A stretch of 64,000 bases of DNA from Alcanivoracaceae bacterium (GCA_029213045.1 JARGPN010000001.1:62001-126000), one strand, 5' to 3'. Shown: positions 9,737-18,224, counted from the first letter of the stretch. Notes: generated by a model from the sequence alone, not told the origin. Numbers and translations: made by a program.

Positions 9737-10618
9737 ATGGAACAGGGTCCGCTCATAGAAATTGGCCTGCCTGCGGCGCTTTTTCTCATCATGATTGGTA
9801 TGGGCATGACGCTCACACCAAAAGACTTTCGGGAAGTGTTGGTGGCCCCGCGCGCCACTCTATTTGGTTTGCTTGCCCAAGTTATTCTTATGCCGTTATT
9901 GGCATTTGTTCTGATTCATTTCTTATCCTTGTCTCCGGCATTGGCGGTAGGCCTCGTTGTTATTGCAGCGTGCCCTGGGGGCACGACCTCAAATCTCTTT
10001 GCGTATCTAGGCGGCGGTGATGTAGCGCTGTCGATTATTCTTACCGTGCTTGCCAGTTTAATTGCGATTGTAACGTTGCCGTTATTTGTGTCGGTAGCGC
10101 TTGAGCAATATCACGGTATGTCGGCGGTGGTAGAGCTGCCGGTATTGAAAACAGTGTTAGCGTTAGTGGTGATTATTTTAGTGCCGGTATCGTTAGGCAT
10201 GCTGATAAAACGCTACGCCAATGCCTTTTCTGAGCGCATGGAAAAAGTCGTTAGTGTGTTTGGCTTGGTTGTGCTCCTTGCTGTCATCGTTGCGATTGTT
10301 TCGCAGTTAGGTGACCGCATGTTCGAGCTGATTCGCCAGGGTGGTGTGGCTGCAATTTTTCTGAACATTGTTGGATTGGGCGTCGGCATGATTGGCGGAC
10401 GTTTGGTGGGCTTGTCTCGTCAGCGAGCCTTTACTGTCGCCATTGAGATAGGCATTAAGAATGGCACCTTAGGTTTGCTTGTCACGCTCACGCTTTTAAA
10501 ATCTAGTGAGATGTCAGTGCCGGCGGCAGTCTATGGTGTGTTGATGTTCGCATTCGGTTTTTTGATGATCGGTTATGCCAAATTAACGGGCATAGCCGGC
10601 GGCGAAAAGGCGAGTTAA
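9737..10618 (+). CDS. Bile acid:sodium symporter (BASS) family transporter
   Basis: Integral membrane protein of 293 residues with about nine or ten hydrophobic helices and no signal peptide. The family signature ACPGGTTSNLFAYLGGGDVALS lies at about residues 75-96, and EIGIKNGTLGLLVTLT at about 233-248. Such transporters move organic anions with sodium; in bacteria substrates include pantoate, pyruvate and taurocholate analogues. AGGAG sits upstream of the ATG. It lies 22 bases after the START-domain gene. Its last four bases overlap the 3' end of the convergent yibQ gene. The substrate cannot be read from sequence. Confidence 0.88.
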   Translation: MEQGPLIEIGLPAALFLIMIGMGMTLTPKDFREVLVAPRATLFGLLAQVILMPLLAFVLIHFLSLSPALAVGLVVIAACPGGTTSNLFAYLGGGDVALSIILTVLASLIAIVTLPLFVSVALEQYHGMSAVVELPVLKTVLALVVIILVPVSLGMLIKRYANAFSERMEKVVSVFGLVVLLAVIVAIVSQLGDRMFELIRQGGVAAIFLNIVGLGVGMIGGRLVGLSRQRAFTVAIEIGIKNGTLGLLVTLTLLKSSEMSVPAAVYGVLMFAFGFLMIGYAKLTGIAGGEKAS

Positions 10619-11394
10619 TTTACCGGTTGTGAGTTAGGTGTGCGAGCCTTCGATGTGTCGTCTTGCGCTGTCATTACGGGTGGCGCGCTCAATAATGAAG
10701 ACGCGGGAACGAGTTCGACGCCAAGCTGATCTAGCAAAGGCAGCACACCCTGCAAATACTGAATCGTTTCGGGGTACGGATGGCCAATCGCAATGGCGTG
10801 TCCGCGCCGCTTGGCAATGCGAATCAGCTTATTAAATTGTTCATTAATTTTTCCCAGCGTGCGTACGTTATCGAGAAAAATATCCCGCCCGCCCGTGCGT
10901 AAACCGTATTCGCGCGCGGTAGACTCAGCGACCGTATCCGGTGTGGTACGGCTATCAATAAAGAAATAATGGTTTAACGCTAACTCTTCCATTAACCAGC
11001 TCATGGGTTCTTGCTCTGCAGTTAAAATGCTGCCCATGTGGTTGTTGAGCCCCTGTGCTTGCGGGATGCGCAAGAAGGCTTGCCGCACAGTGGTAACCAG
11101 CTTTGTGTGGCTCATTTCGTCTTTGATGCCGCCTTTGTCTAATGGTCTGGTGCTGGCGGTTTCCATCGGCAGGTGAATCATCACTTCTTTTCCCGCGAGC
11201 ACCGCGCGTTCTGCTAAGCGCGGCCCATACGGCGTCTCGGGAATAATTGCACAGGTAACTTGTGCGGGCAGATCAACGACGGCTTCACCGCGTAAACGGT
11301 GATAGCCGATATCATCAATAATGATCGCAATGCGAGGTGATGCTGTGGCACAAAACGGCCAGCACAGTAGCAGTGCCAGCAGTACGCGCTTCAT
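10615..11394 (-). CDS. yibQ: Divergent polysaccharide deacetylase (YibQ/DUF610)
   Basis: 259-residue exported protein of the divergent polysaccharide deacetylase family. A signal peptide occupies residues 1-18 (LLCWPFCATA). Motifs of the barrel are RIAIIIDDIGYH, HLPMETAS, GLNNHMGSILTA, FIDSRTT and AIGHPYPETI. The natural substrate is not established; genetic context in gammaproteobacteria links it to EnvC and CtpA at the septum. Its start overlaps the ctpA stop by four bases (ATGA), so translation is coupled. It closes the envC-ctpA-yibQ cluster. Confidence 0.88.
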   Translation of the reverse strand: MKRVLLALLLCWPFCATASPRIAIIIDDIGYHRLRGEAVVDLPAQVTCAIIPETPYGPRLAERAVLAGKEVMIHLPMETASTRPLDKGGIKDEMSHTKLVTTVRQAFLRIPQAQGLNNHMGSILTAEQEPMSWLMEELALNHYFFIDSRTTPDTVAESTAREYGLRTGGRDIFLDNVRTLGKINEQFNKLIRIAKRRGHAIAIGHPYPETIQYLQGVLPLLDQLGVELVPASSLLSAPPVMTAQDDTSKARTPNSQPVN

Positions 11395-12743
11395 TGCTTA
11401 TCCTTTTTTATCGGCGCGCTGGCATCGTTTTTTTGTGCTGCAGTATGAGCGGCCGCAGTGATTTTTCGGTTCGCTAAATGCACGCCTTTTAATATTGACA
11501 ACGCTTCGTACAATGCGTAGTCACGCACTGCCAGTGGCGCTTCTTTTACGGCCGCTTCTTTATCCGCATTTTGAGTATTTTCCAAATGTCCGCGCAGGTT
11601 GGCTTCGCGGATATAGGCTTCATCCGTGGCCAACTCGACCTTGGCAACTTCCGTCAGAATATCCGGAATAATACCTTCCGCCTGAATGGTGCGGCCGTTC
11701 GGAGTGTAGTACCGCGCGGTGGTGAGTTTTAATGCGCGATTATCATGAAGCGGCAGAATGGTTTGTACTGAGCCTTTGCCGAAAGTGCGTTGGCCAACAA
11801 TGATGGCGCGCTCTTGGTCCTGCAACGCGCCCGCCACGATTTCCGATGCGGAGGCGGAACCAGCATTTACCAATACCACGATAGGCAAGCCGTTGAGTAA
11901 GTCACCTTGCGTGGCGGCATAGTTCGTACGGCTATCTTCGTCACGACCTTGTGTGTAAACAATGAGTCCGTCATTTAAAAATAAATCAGAAATTTGTACG
12001 GCGGCAGACAGTACGCCACCGGGATTGTTGCGCAAATCAAGAACCAAGCCGTGTAAGTCGCCATTGGCTAGCAGAGCTTTAAGCGCTTTTTCTGTGTCGC
12101 GGCCGCTTTGACTTTGGAACTGGGTAACGCGCAAATATCCGTAGCCCGGTTCGAGTACTTCGTGGCGCACGCTGCGGATAAGAATGCGGTCACGTTTAAG
12201 TATCACGTTGCGGGGCTTTTGATCTCCGGCAGCCAGAATAGATAACTCAACTTCTGAGCCGATTTTGCCACGCAATAATTCTATTGCTTCGTTGAGACTT
12301 AAACCTTTTACGAACGTCTGGTTGATTTTGAGAATTAAGTCGCCGGCATTAATGCCAGCCTTGCTGGCGGGCGTGTCGTCAATGGGTGAAACTACTTTAA
12401 CAAACCCATTCTCTAACGTGACTTCGATGCCGAGCCCGCCGAACTCGCCGGAGGTGGTGACCTGTAAATCATCAAACTCATCAGGCGTTAAATAATTGGA
12501 ATGTGGATCTAGCTCGTACAGCATGCCGCGAATAGCCGATTCCAATAATTGTTTATCGTCCACGTCGTCAATGTAGGTGGCGCGAATGCGTTCCATCACT
12601 TCGGCAAATACCCGTAGCTCAGTAACCGGCACACCTTGCACTTCCGCTTGCGTATCGAGAGCGGGGTCGGCGGCGAAGGTAAGAGAGGTGGCGCTAAGAC
12701 ATAGGCCGACAGAAATAGACAGCAAGGATTGACGAATTCGCAT
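11391..12743 (-). CDS. ctpA: Carboxy-terminal processing serine protease CtpA (S41)
   Basis: Periplasmic S41 protease that in related bacteria degrades peptidoglycan hydrolases and other envelope proteins. The 450-residue protein has a signal peptide (about 1-25) and a PDZ domain (about 90-175, with FGGLGIEVTLENGFVKVVSP). In the protease domain the catalytic Ser is in GSASASEIV (about 305) and the Lys in TFGKGSVQT (about 330). The C-terminus is Lys- and Ala-rich. I use the ATG at 12743; a GTG directly before it at 12746 is equally readable. No strong ribosome site is visible. Upstream on the same strand is envC, 258 bases away. Confidence 0.94.
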   Translation of the reverse strand: MRIRQSLLSISVGLCLSATSLTFAADPALDTQAEVQGVPVTELRVFAEVMERIRATYIDDVDDKQLLESAIRGMLYELDPHSNYLTPDEFDDLQVTTSGEFGGLGIEVTLENGFVKVVSPIDDTPASKAGINAGDLILKINQTFVKGLSLNEAIELLRGKIGSEVELSILAAGDQKPRNVILKRDRILIRSVRHEVLEPGYGYLRVTQFQSQSGRDTEKALKALLANGDLHGLVLDLRNNPGGVLSAAVQISDLFLNDGLIVYTQGRDEDSRTNYAATQGDLLNGLPIVVLVNAGSASASEIVAGALQDQERAIIVGQRTFGKGSVQTILPLHDNRALKLTTARYYTPNGRTIQAEGIIPDILTEVAKVELATDEAYIREANLRGHLENTQNADKEAAVKEAPLAVRDYALYEALSILKGVHLANRKITAAAHTAAQKNDASAPIKKDKQ

Positions 12744-12837
12744 CACTAATTTTGTTTCCCTGTTGGTGCGCGTCGCGCGGTGATAGGTGTTTGATCAGCC
12801 GGCGGCGTGCATAAAATTATGCTGGTGTGTTTAGCGC

Positions 12838-12954
12838 TTAACCCTGTGCACGCACGTGTTTGCCACGTTTATGACAGGCGCGACACGCGTGTTGTTGCAT
12901 GCCGGTGAGCGAAAACAATTTTGTTTTTTGTAAGCGCGGAGTCTGAGCACACAT
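12838..12954 (-). CDS. Candidate 38-residue protein with a CxxCH motif
   Basis: A short open frame in the envC-ctpA gap encodes 38 residues with the motif ACRACHKRGKH. The Cys-X2-Cys-His pattern could bind zinc or haem. There is no signal peptide and I see no ribosome site before the ATG at 12954. The frame stays open upstream to just after the envC stop. I do not recognise the family. It may be a small metal-binding protein, a remnant of a lost gene, or chance. Confidence 0.22.
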   Translation of the reverse strand: MCAQTPRLQKTKLFSLTGMQQHACRACHKRGKHVRAQG

Positions 12955-13004
12955 CTGAGCAAACACGCTGAAAGGAACGTCACCTCGACGCCGCCAGTTT
13001 GGCT

Positions 13005-14156
13005 CTATTTAAGCGCAATTGGAGGCAGAGTAACACGGCTATTGCACCAGCGGTCGGGATTCACCGGTGAGCCGTTGCGGCGAATTTCAAAATATAACCC
13101 GGCGCGATCACGTCCGCCTGAATCTCCTGCCAGTGCAATAACATCACCGGTCGAAACCCACTCACCCACTTCGCGCATTAGGCTTTGGTTGTAGCCATAC
13201 AGCGTTAAATAGCCGTTACCGTGATCAATGATAGTGAGCAAGCCATAACCGCGAAGCCAGTCAGCATAGACCACACGGCCGCTGTGGATAACACGTACTG
13301 GCGCGCCAGCCTGCGCGTTCAGCAATACGCCATTCCAGCGCACGGGTCCTTCTCGTGTAGCACCGAATCGTGCCAAAAGGTCCCTTTTAACTGGCCAGGG
13401 CAACTTATTTGCGAGTTTGCCGAACGGGGCGCCGCTAGGATTGGCGGGGATATCTTTCAAGGATTGCGTCATGTCGCGCAGTAACGATGACAGGCGCTTT
13501 TCGTCGCCGCGCAGGCCGTCTAGACGGTTCTGATTACTGCTTAGCTGGCGATTCAAGCTTGCTAGTGTATTGGCGCGGTCTGTGCGAGCGCTGTCGAGTT
13601 TGCTGCGCTGTGCCTTCACGGCTTGTTGTCGGTCTTGCAGGTCTGAGCGCGCCTGCTCGACACGTTCGGCCATGGCAAGCAGTGATTGAAGTTCTTTATT
13701 GAGGCCGGTCACACGCTCCGCGCGGGCACTTTGAAAGTAGTCTTGGTAGCGCAGCAGTCGCGCAATGCGGTCGGGTTGTTCTTGATTGAGGAGCAATTTC
13801 AGCGTTTCTTGGCGGCCACTCATATAGCTTGCCCGCGCTGTGCGAGATAGCCAGCTGATTTGTTTGACGCGCTCCTGCGCCATTTTCGCTTGTTGGTCGC
13901 GTAAGCTAGCCAGTCGCGCGGCGGCCTCTGCTTGTTTGCGTTCGAGGACGCGGGCCTCTTTCGCAAGCTCCCCGATCTCGCGTTCAACCTTCCGTAATGC
14001 CACCTGCTCGCTGTCACGCTGGCCCAGATCAGCGCTGATGCGCTTCTCGAGCTGCTGAATATTGCCGCGCAGAGCGTCAAGCTGGGCACGGGAGGCCGTT
14101 TCAGCGAGCGCGGGCACACTGAGGCAGAAAAGGCAGGTGTAAAAAAACAGTCTCAT
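13005..14156 (-). CDS. envC: Murein hydrolase activator EnvC
   Basis: 383-residue periplasmic divisome factor that activates amidases AmiA/AmiB at the septum. A signal peptide covers residues 1-18. A long coiled coil (about 20-245) is rich in Gln, Arg, Ala and Leu. A C-terminal LytM/M23-like domain follows (about 265-383, KRDLLARFGATREGPVRWNG onward). Zinc ligands of active M23 enzymes are not conserved: the expected H-x-H near the end reads YFEIR. It is therefore the catalytically dead, activating type, as in E. coli EnvC. gpmI, usually directly upstream, is absent; a divergent rhodanese gene takes its place. Confidence 0.93.
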   Translation of the reverse strand: MRLFFYTCLFCLSVPALAETASRAQLDALRGNIQQLEKRISADLGQRDSEQVALRKVEREIGELAKEARVLERKQAEAAARLASLRDQQAKMAQERVKQISWLSRTARASYMSGRQETLKLLLNQEQPDRIARLLRYQDYFQSARAERVTGLNKELQSLLAMAERVEQARSDLQDRQQAVKAQRSKLDSARTDRANTLASLNRQLSSNQNRLDGLRGDEKRLSSLLRDMTQSLKDIPANPSGAPFGKLANKLPWPVKRDLLARFGATREGPVRWNGVLLNAQAGAPVRVIHSGRVVYADWLRGYGLLTIIDHGNGYLTLYGYNQSLMREVGEWVSTGDVIALAGDSGGRDRAGLYFEIRRNGSPVNPDRWCNSRVTLPPIALK

Positions 14157-14224
14157 GGCGGGCGTTTTACCTGATACCGACGCGCGGGGGAAGAGTAGGC
14201 GTTCTTCAAGTGCGGTCAGGCTGC

Positions 14225-14230
14225 TATACT
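14225..14230 (+). promoter_or_regulatory. Extended -10 promoter of the rhodanese-grxC-secB operon
   Basis: TGCTATACT (TG at 14222-14223, hexamer 14225-14230) is an extended -10 element about 35 bases before the ATG at 14266. No convincing -35 is visible, which suits an extended -10 promoter. Confidence 0.5.
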
Positions 14231-14265
14231 TGCCGCCTTTTTGAGATGCCCCTAAGGTTTACCTG

Positions 14266-14682
14266 ATGGATAAGATTATAGAATTTGCGAGCGCCCATTA
14301 CCTGCTCGTGTCTGCATTTTCCCTGCTGCTCGCCTATTTCTTTGCTCTAGAGTCGCGCCGCGCGGGCACGCCGGTGTCGCCGCAACAGGCCACCAACCTA
14401 GTAAATCGGGAAGAAGGTGTGATTCTTGATGTGCGTGATACGGATGAGTTCCGTCAGGGCCATATCGCGGGCAGCATCAATATTCCGTCCTCGCAGCTTG
14501 TCGAACGCTTGGCTGAGCTAGATAAATATAAAGACAAGCCGTTGATCATTACGTGTAAAGGCGGGCCGTCAGCGTCTGCGGCGGGAAAAATCTTAAAACC
14601 AAAAGGCTTTACGCGGTTGATGCGCTTGCAAGGCGGCGTACAAGCATGGCGTGATGAAAAACTGCCAGTGGTTAAAGCCTAA
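14266..14682 (+). CDS. Membrane-anchored rhodanese-domain protein
   Basis: 138-residue protein with an N-terminal membrane helix (about 8-28) and one rhodanese domain. The domain shows VILDVRDTDEFRQGHIAGSI (about 52-71) and the active loop ITCKGGPSASAAG with catalytic Cys97. It resembles the YibN family, found next to grxC and secB in many gammaproteobacteria. The natural sulfur acceptor is unknown. TAAGG lies upstream of the ATG. The last base of its stop codon is the first base of the grxC start, so translation is coupled. Confidence 0.92.
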   Translation: MDKIIEFASAHYLLVSAFSLLLAYFFALESRRAGTPVSPQQATNLVNREEGVILDVRDTDEFRQGHIAGSINIPSSQLVERLAELDKYKDKPLIITCKGGPSASAAGKILKPKGFTRLMRLQGGVQAWRDEKLPVVKA

Positions 14683-14951
14683 TGGCGGATGTCGTTATGT
14701 ACAGCACACCTTGGTGTGGCTTTTGTGTGCGAGCGAAAAAATTATTGCAGGCGAAAGGCGTTAGCTTTACCGACATAGATGTGTCGGCGGATCCAACGAA
14801 AAAAGCCGAAATGATGCAAAAAAGCGGACAGCGTACGGTGCCGCAAATTTGGATTAACGACGAACATATTGGCGGTTGTGACGAACTTTACGCCCTGGAA
14901 CGTGGCGGCCGTCTTGATGAAAAATTGCAGGGTGGGAGCCAACATGACTGA
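14682..14951 (+). CDS. grxC: Glutaredoxin 3 GrxC
   Basis: 89-residue glutathione-dependent dithiol oxidoreductase. The active site is CGFC in STPWCGFCVRAKKLL (about 11-14), in place of the enteric CPYC. The glutathione-binding segment RTVPQIWINDEHIGGCDE follows (about 49-66). It overlaps the rhodanese gene by one base and secB by eight bases. The rhodanese-grxC-secB order is conserved across gammaproteobacteria. Confidence 0.95.
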   Translation: MADVVMYSTPWCGFCVRAKKLLQAKGVSFTDIDVSADPTKKAEMMQKSGQRTVPQIWINDEHIGGCDELYALERGGRLDEKLQGGSQHD

Positions 14952-15408
14952 AGAACAAAAACGCGTATTTCAAGTGCAGCGTATCTATGTAAAAGATATT
15001 TCCTTTGAAGTGCCTGGCGCGCCAGAAGTGTTTCTGGAGCAGGGGCAACCCAAAGTGAACGTACAGTTGGCGAACCAAGCGCGTCGGGTTGGCGAAGGCG
15101 ACGAGTACGAAGTGGAAGTGACGGTAACTGTGACGTCGGAAGTGAACGAAAAGTCTGTATATATTGCTGAGGTAAAGCAGGCCGGCATGTTCACTATTTC
15201 TGGCGCGAGTGATCAGGAAAAAGAGCAGTTACTTGGTGCGTACTGCCCCAATTTATTATTTCCGTACATTCGCGAAGCCATCGCCTCATTGGTGGGTAAG
15301 GGTTCATTTACGCCGTTCCATTTGCAGCCGATTAACTTCGATGCGTTGTTCCAACAGGCGCAAGCTAAGCGTGCAGAAGAGCAGGCGAAAGAACAAACCG
15401 CGCACTAA
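14944..15408 (+). CDS. secB: Protein-export chaperone SecB
   Basis: 154-residue export chaperone that forms tetramers, keeps precursors unfolded and hands them to SecA. Characteristic segments are RIYVKDISFEVPGAPEVF near the N-terminus, the LGAYCPNLLFPYIREAIA helix (about 95-112) and FTPFHLQPINFDALF near the C-terminus. The start is the ATG at 14944, with GGTGGGAG just upstream; the open frame extends further 5' but only inside grxC. A bidirectional terminator follows. Confidence 0.97.
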   Translation: MTEEQKRVFQVQRIYVKDISFEVPGAPEVFLEQGQPKVNVQLANQARRVGEGDEYEVEVTVTVTSEVNEKSVYIAEVKQAGMFTISGASDQEKEQLLGAYCPNLLFPYIREAIASLVGKGSFTPFHLQPINFDALFQQAQAKRAEEQAKEQTAH

Positions 15409-15429
15409 AAATGGTATTGAGTATCAAAT

Positions 15430-15459
15430 AAAAACGGGCCTAATTTAGGCCCGTTTTTA
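15430..15459. terminator. Bidirectional terminator between secB and trmL
   Basis: Inverted repeat built on GGGCCTA/TAGGCCC flanked by A5 and T5, so it can end transcription in both directions. It separates the convergent secB and trmL genes. Confidence 0.9.
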
Positions 15460-15481
15460 TGTGTGCGCTTTTAAGGAAAAG

Positions 15482-15946
15482 TCAGCCCATATTCGGAAAG
15501 CCTAGCTGGCGCAGTCCTTCATAAAGCACAACTGCTGCGGTGTTGCTGAGGTTTAAGCTGCGGCTATTTGCTAGCATCGGCACGCGTAACCATTGTTGGT
15601 CGCTAAAACTGCTTAAAACTTCCTCCGGTAGGCCTCGGGTTTCCGGACCGAATAACAGCACATCGTCGGTGCGAAATTCGACATCCGTAAAACCCTTGTT
15701 GCCCTTTGTGGTAATCGCAAAAATACGTCGCTCGCCCATCGCCGCGAAAAACTGTGCGTAGTCGGCGTACGTTGAAACGTCGGCAAAATCCCGATAATCC
15801 AATCCGGCGCGACGTAGCTGCTTTTCTTCTAAGGTAAATCCCAACGGTTCGATCAAATGCAATTGCGCACCAGTGTTGGCACACAGCCGCATGATGTTGC
15901 CGGTGTTCGGTGGAATTTCGGGTTCGTATAAGGCGATATGTAGCAT
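15482..15946 (-). CDS. trmL: tRNA (cytidine/uridine-2'-O-)-methyltransferase TrmL
   Basis: 154-residue SPOUT-fold enzyme that 2'-O-methylates the wobble base (position 34) of leucine tRNAs. Motifs: [19 protein letters not shown] (about 8-26), [14 protein letters not shown] (about 97-110) and the knot segment [16 protein letters not shown] (about 129-144). The open frame extends 276 bases further upstream, but family members begin MLHIALYEP, so I start at 15946. No Shine-Dalgarno sequence precedes this ATG. A TATACT hexamer ends only seven bases before it, which suggests leaderless or nearly leaderless translation. Confidence 0.94.
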   Translation of the reverse strand: MLHIALYEPEIPPNTGNIMRLCANTGAQLHLIEPLGFTLEEKQLRRAGLDYRDFADVSTYADYAQFFAAMGERRIFAITTKGNKGFTDVEFRTDDVLLFGPETRGLPEEVLSSFSDQQWLRVPMLANSRSLNLSNTAAVVLYEGLRQLGFPNMG

Positions 15947-15953
15947 GGGCGGC

Positions 15954-15959
15954 AGTATA
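15954..15959 (-). promoter_or_regulatory. Possible -10 element just before trmL
   Basis: TATACT on the minus strand at 15959-15954, seven bases before the trmL ATG. A transcript from it would start at or next to the start codon. No good -35 is visible. Confidence 0.35.
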
Positions 15960-16224
15960 CCTGTGATCGTAAAAATAGGGAGACTGTGTAGTGCGTTGTG
16001 CCTGTAAAAGAGCAGAGCGCGGCAGCAAGGTTGTTGGCGCGACAAGTCAAAAAAGGCCAGCATTGCCGTTGGGCGAAACCAGAAAATAGTCTGATGGGCA
16101 GCCGGGATAATGCCACCTAGTCTGGCGTTTGCGCTTTTTATCGCGGCATTTTGCGCGAACAGCTTGGCCCGCTTGCCTCCGCAGGGCATCATGTTCGGCC
16201 GAATAAACGCTGTAGAGAGCAACT

Positions 16225-16674
16225 ATGCCAGTCTGGGTTGATGCGGATGCCTGCCCGAAAGTGGTCCGCGATATTCTTGTAAAAGCCGCGCAGCGGACTG
16301 CCGTGGTCACGACATTTGTAGCCAATCAGCGGGTGCCATTGCCTCCTGGGCCGTATTTGAAAAGCATCCAGGTCAGTAGTGGCTTTGACGTGGCCGACGA
16401 TGAAATCGTATTGCGTGTTGTTAGCGGCGATTTAGTGGTGACGCAAGATATTCCGTTGGCCGCAGAAGTGATCGAAAAAGGCGCTGTGGTGGTAACGCCG
16501 CGGGGTGAACTACTGGATAGAAGTAATGTTCGTGGGCGCCTTAATATTCGTGACTTTATGGATACGATGCGCGCCAGCGGAGTGCAAACCGGTGGGCCAC
16601 CGCCTTTATCGCAAACCGATCGACAAGCGTTCGCGAATATTTTGGATCGTTATTTGGCAGGTTCGTTGAAATAA
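16225..16674 (+). CDS. YaiI/YqxD family protein (DUF188, UPF0178)
   Basis: 149-residue cytoplasmic protein of the UPF0178 family with a PIN-like nuclease fold. N-terminal [17 protein letters not shown] and the later [23 protein letters not shown] and [16 protein letters not shown] segments are diagnostic. Its function is not established; conserved acidic residues suggest metal-dependent RNA or DNA cleavage. AGAGAG lies upstream of the ATG. It stands alone between trmL (divergent) and the haemoglobin gene. Confidence 0.9.
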   Translation: MPVWVDADACPKVVRDILVKAAQRTAVVTTFVANQRVPLPPGPYLKSIQVSSGFDVADDEIVLRVVSGDLVVTQDIPLAAEVIEKGAVVVTPRGELLDRSNVRGRLNIRDFMDTMRASGVQTGGPPPLSQTDRQAFANILDRYLAGSLK

Positions 16675-16723
16675 CGTTGTGGTAAGCCGCGAAAGTTGCG
16701 CTTAGCTAACGAGGGGAGGGGGA

Positions 16724-17161
16724 ATGACTGACATTACAGAGTTAGATCATAAGGCTGCTTACGGAACACTTGATGCGTCGTTCTTGGCTGCTGGCGGTAT
16801 AGAGGGCATCGAGAAGTTAGTGAAGGATTTTTATGATCAGATGGAAATACTTCCCGAAGCGAAAAAAATTCGCGATATGCATGCCGCTGATTTAACGGAA
16901 TCCCGTGACAAATTAGCGCGATTTCTATGCGCTTGGATGGGTGGGCCTCGCCGCTATTCTGAGAAATACGGGTCGATCAATATTCCCGGCGCGCATCGTC
17001 ATTTAAACATTGGTGATGCGGAGCGTGATGCTTGGCTGCAGTGCATGAGCAACGCCATTGCCATGCAACAATACCAAGATGACTTTGCGGTGTATTTGCT
17101 TAAGCAGCTGCGTATTCCCGCTGAACGCATTCGTCATGTTTGTCAGATGCCGAAAGCGTAA
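16724..17161 (+). CDS. Group II truncated haemoglobin
   Basis: 145-residue globin of the truncated class, group II (GlbO/YjbI-like). The proximal haem ligand is probably His91 in HRHLNIGDAERDAWLQCM, and the group-defining G8 tryptophan is Trp104. The helix-E region FLCAWMGGPRRYSEKYG is typical. Roles proposed for the group are oxygen sensing or storage and nitric oxide or peroxide detoxification. A very strong GGGGAGGGGG ribosome site precedes the ATG. It is convergent with the methyltransferase gene, whose end lies seven bases away, with no clear terminator between. Confidence 0.93.
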   Translation: MTDITELDHKAAYGTLDASFLAAGGIEGIEKLVKDFYDQMEILPEAKKIRDMHAADLTESRDKLARFLCAWMGGPRRYSEKYGSINIPGAHRHLNIGDAERDAWLQCMSNAIAMQQYQDDFAVYLLKQLRIPAERIRHVCQMPKA

Positions 17162-17168
17162 CTTCAAT

Positions 17169-18125
17169 CTAATTCAGTACTTTTCTCTTCTGCGCCTGCA
17201 GCAGAACGCCCGCACAAGTGACGTCCTCATCGGACAGCGACTGCCATTCTGGCGCGAGCCGTTCGCGCGGCAAGCCGTCATCACGGTTGTTGCGAATGGC
17301 GCAACGAATTTCAAAATCCGCCGCTTCTATAAAGTGTAAATGCCGTGAGCATGGCTGGCGGTTGAGAAAATAGGGGCGTTTGCCAATGGTCAGCTTCCAT
17401 AGTGCATTTGAGTACGCCCATGTGCCGTTCCACTCACTAGTAATATCGTGTGAAGTGAAATCAATCTGGTGTGACATCCAGCCACCCGGCTTTAGCCACT
17501 TTGAGCAGGTCTGGTAGATGCCGGAGAGATCAGGGACATACTCCAGCACTGTATGCGAAATAATCACATCGATGGAGCCGTCGGGAATAATATTGGTGTC
17601 GTTCCATGGCGCGACATATTGAACGGAGAGGTGTGTTTGATCTGCACTGCGTTTCATTAATGCCGCACGAATTAATGCGATGCGTTCTGGTGCGAGTGAT
17701 TGTTGTAGTCGTTCTTCTGTGAGGATATGACTGGGAAAACGATTTTCATCTAGGTATTGATCGAAGCTGGGTATGTGTTGTCGGGTCAGCCCTGTGCGTT
17801 TATGGAACATGGCAACCATTGCGTCGAGCATCGACAGCGTTTTATCCGGCGATTCAAATAGCACCACATCGAGCGCGTAATAATGGGCAACCCCTGAAAG
17901 TAGTGCGGCGATGCCTAAGCCAAGAGATTGCCCCGGCCCAAATTCCGCAAGCGTTTTCGGCATGGTTCGCATGCCGCTCTCCCAAAGGAGCGTTAGGTGT
18001 TTAAGCCAGAGGTCGTAATAATATTCTGCGCCGCCGGCGCGAACCGGCTTGCGACGATTAATAACGCCGTAAAGGCCCGGAATAAATGTTGCCATGCCTT
18101 TGAATACAGGTGCCCACTGCGCCAC
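17169..18125 (-). CDS. Class I SAM-dependent methyltransferase, unassigned
   Basis: Methyltransferase with a Rossmann fold. Motif I is LAEFGPGQSLGLG, followed by a post-I acidic strand (YALDVVLFE), and PDGSIDVIISHTVLEYVPD and LKPGGWMSHQIDF are later motifs. I prefer the GTG at 18125 because AAGGAG lies six bases upstream; this gives 318 residues. An in-frame ATG at 18182 adds 19 residues but has no ribosome site. The middle insertion and C-terminal region match no family I can name. The substrate is unknown; sugar or lipid methylation is a guess only. It stands alone between the globin and pap2 genes. Confidence 0.75.
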   Translation of the reverse strand: MAQWAPVFKGMATFIPGLYGVINRRKPVRAGGAEYYYDLWLKHLTLLWESGMRTMPKTLAEFGPGQSLGLGIAALLSGVAHYYALDVVLFESPDKTLSMLDAMVAMFHKRTGLTRQHIPSFDQYLDENRFPSHILTEERLQQSLAPERIALIRAALMKRSADQTHLSVQYVAPWNDTNIIPDGSIDVIISHTVLEYVPDLSGIYQTCSKWLKPGGWMSHQIDFTSHDITSEWNGTWAYSNALWKLTIGKRPYFLNRQPCSRHLHFIEAADFEIRCAIRNNRDDGLPRERLAPEWQSLSDEDVTCAGVLLQAQKRKVLN

Positions 18126-18196
18126 GTTGCGCTCCTTGGCTAGGGTGTTCCGAGTGATGCCTTTGAAGCCCTTAGGTGGCATCTTAAGGGTGTTAT

Positions 18197-18224
18197 AAGA
18201 CTGCTATGCCCTTTGTCCGAGCCC
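18197..18224 (-). promoter_or_regulatory. Candidate promoter of the methyltransferase gene
   Basis: On the minus strand a CGGACA -35-like hexamer and TATAAC -10 are separated by 16 bases, ending about 70 bases before the preferred GTG. Moderate match only. Confidence 0.4.

Noticed and set aside
15947-16222. N-terminal extension of TrmL by 92 residues
   Set aside because: Family members begin MLHIALYEP; the extension has no family similarity.
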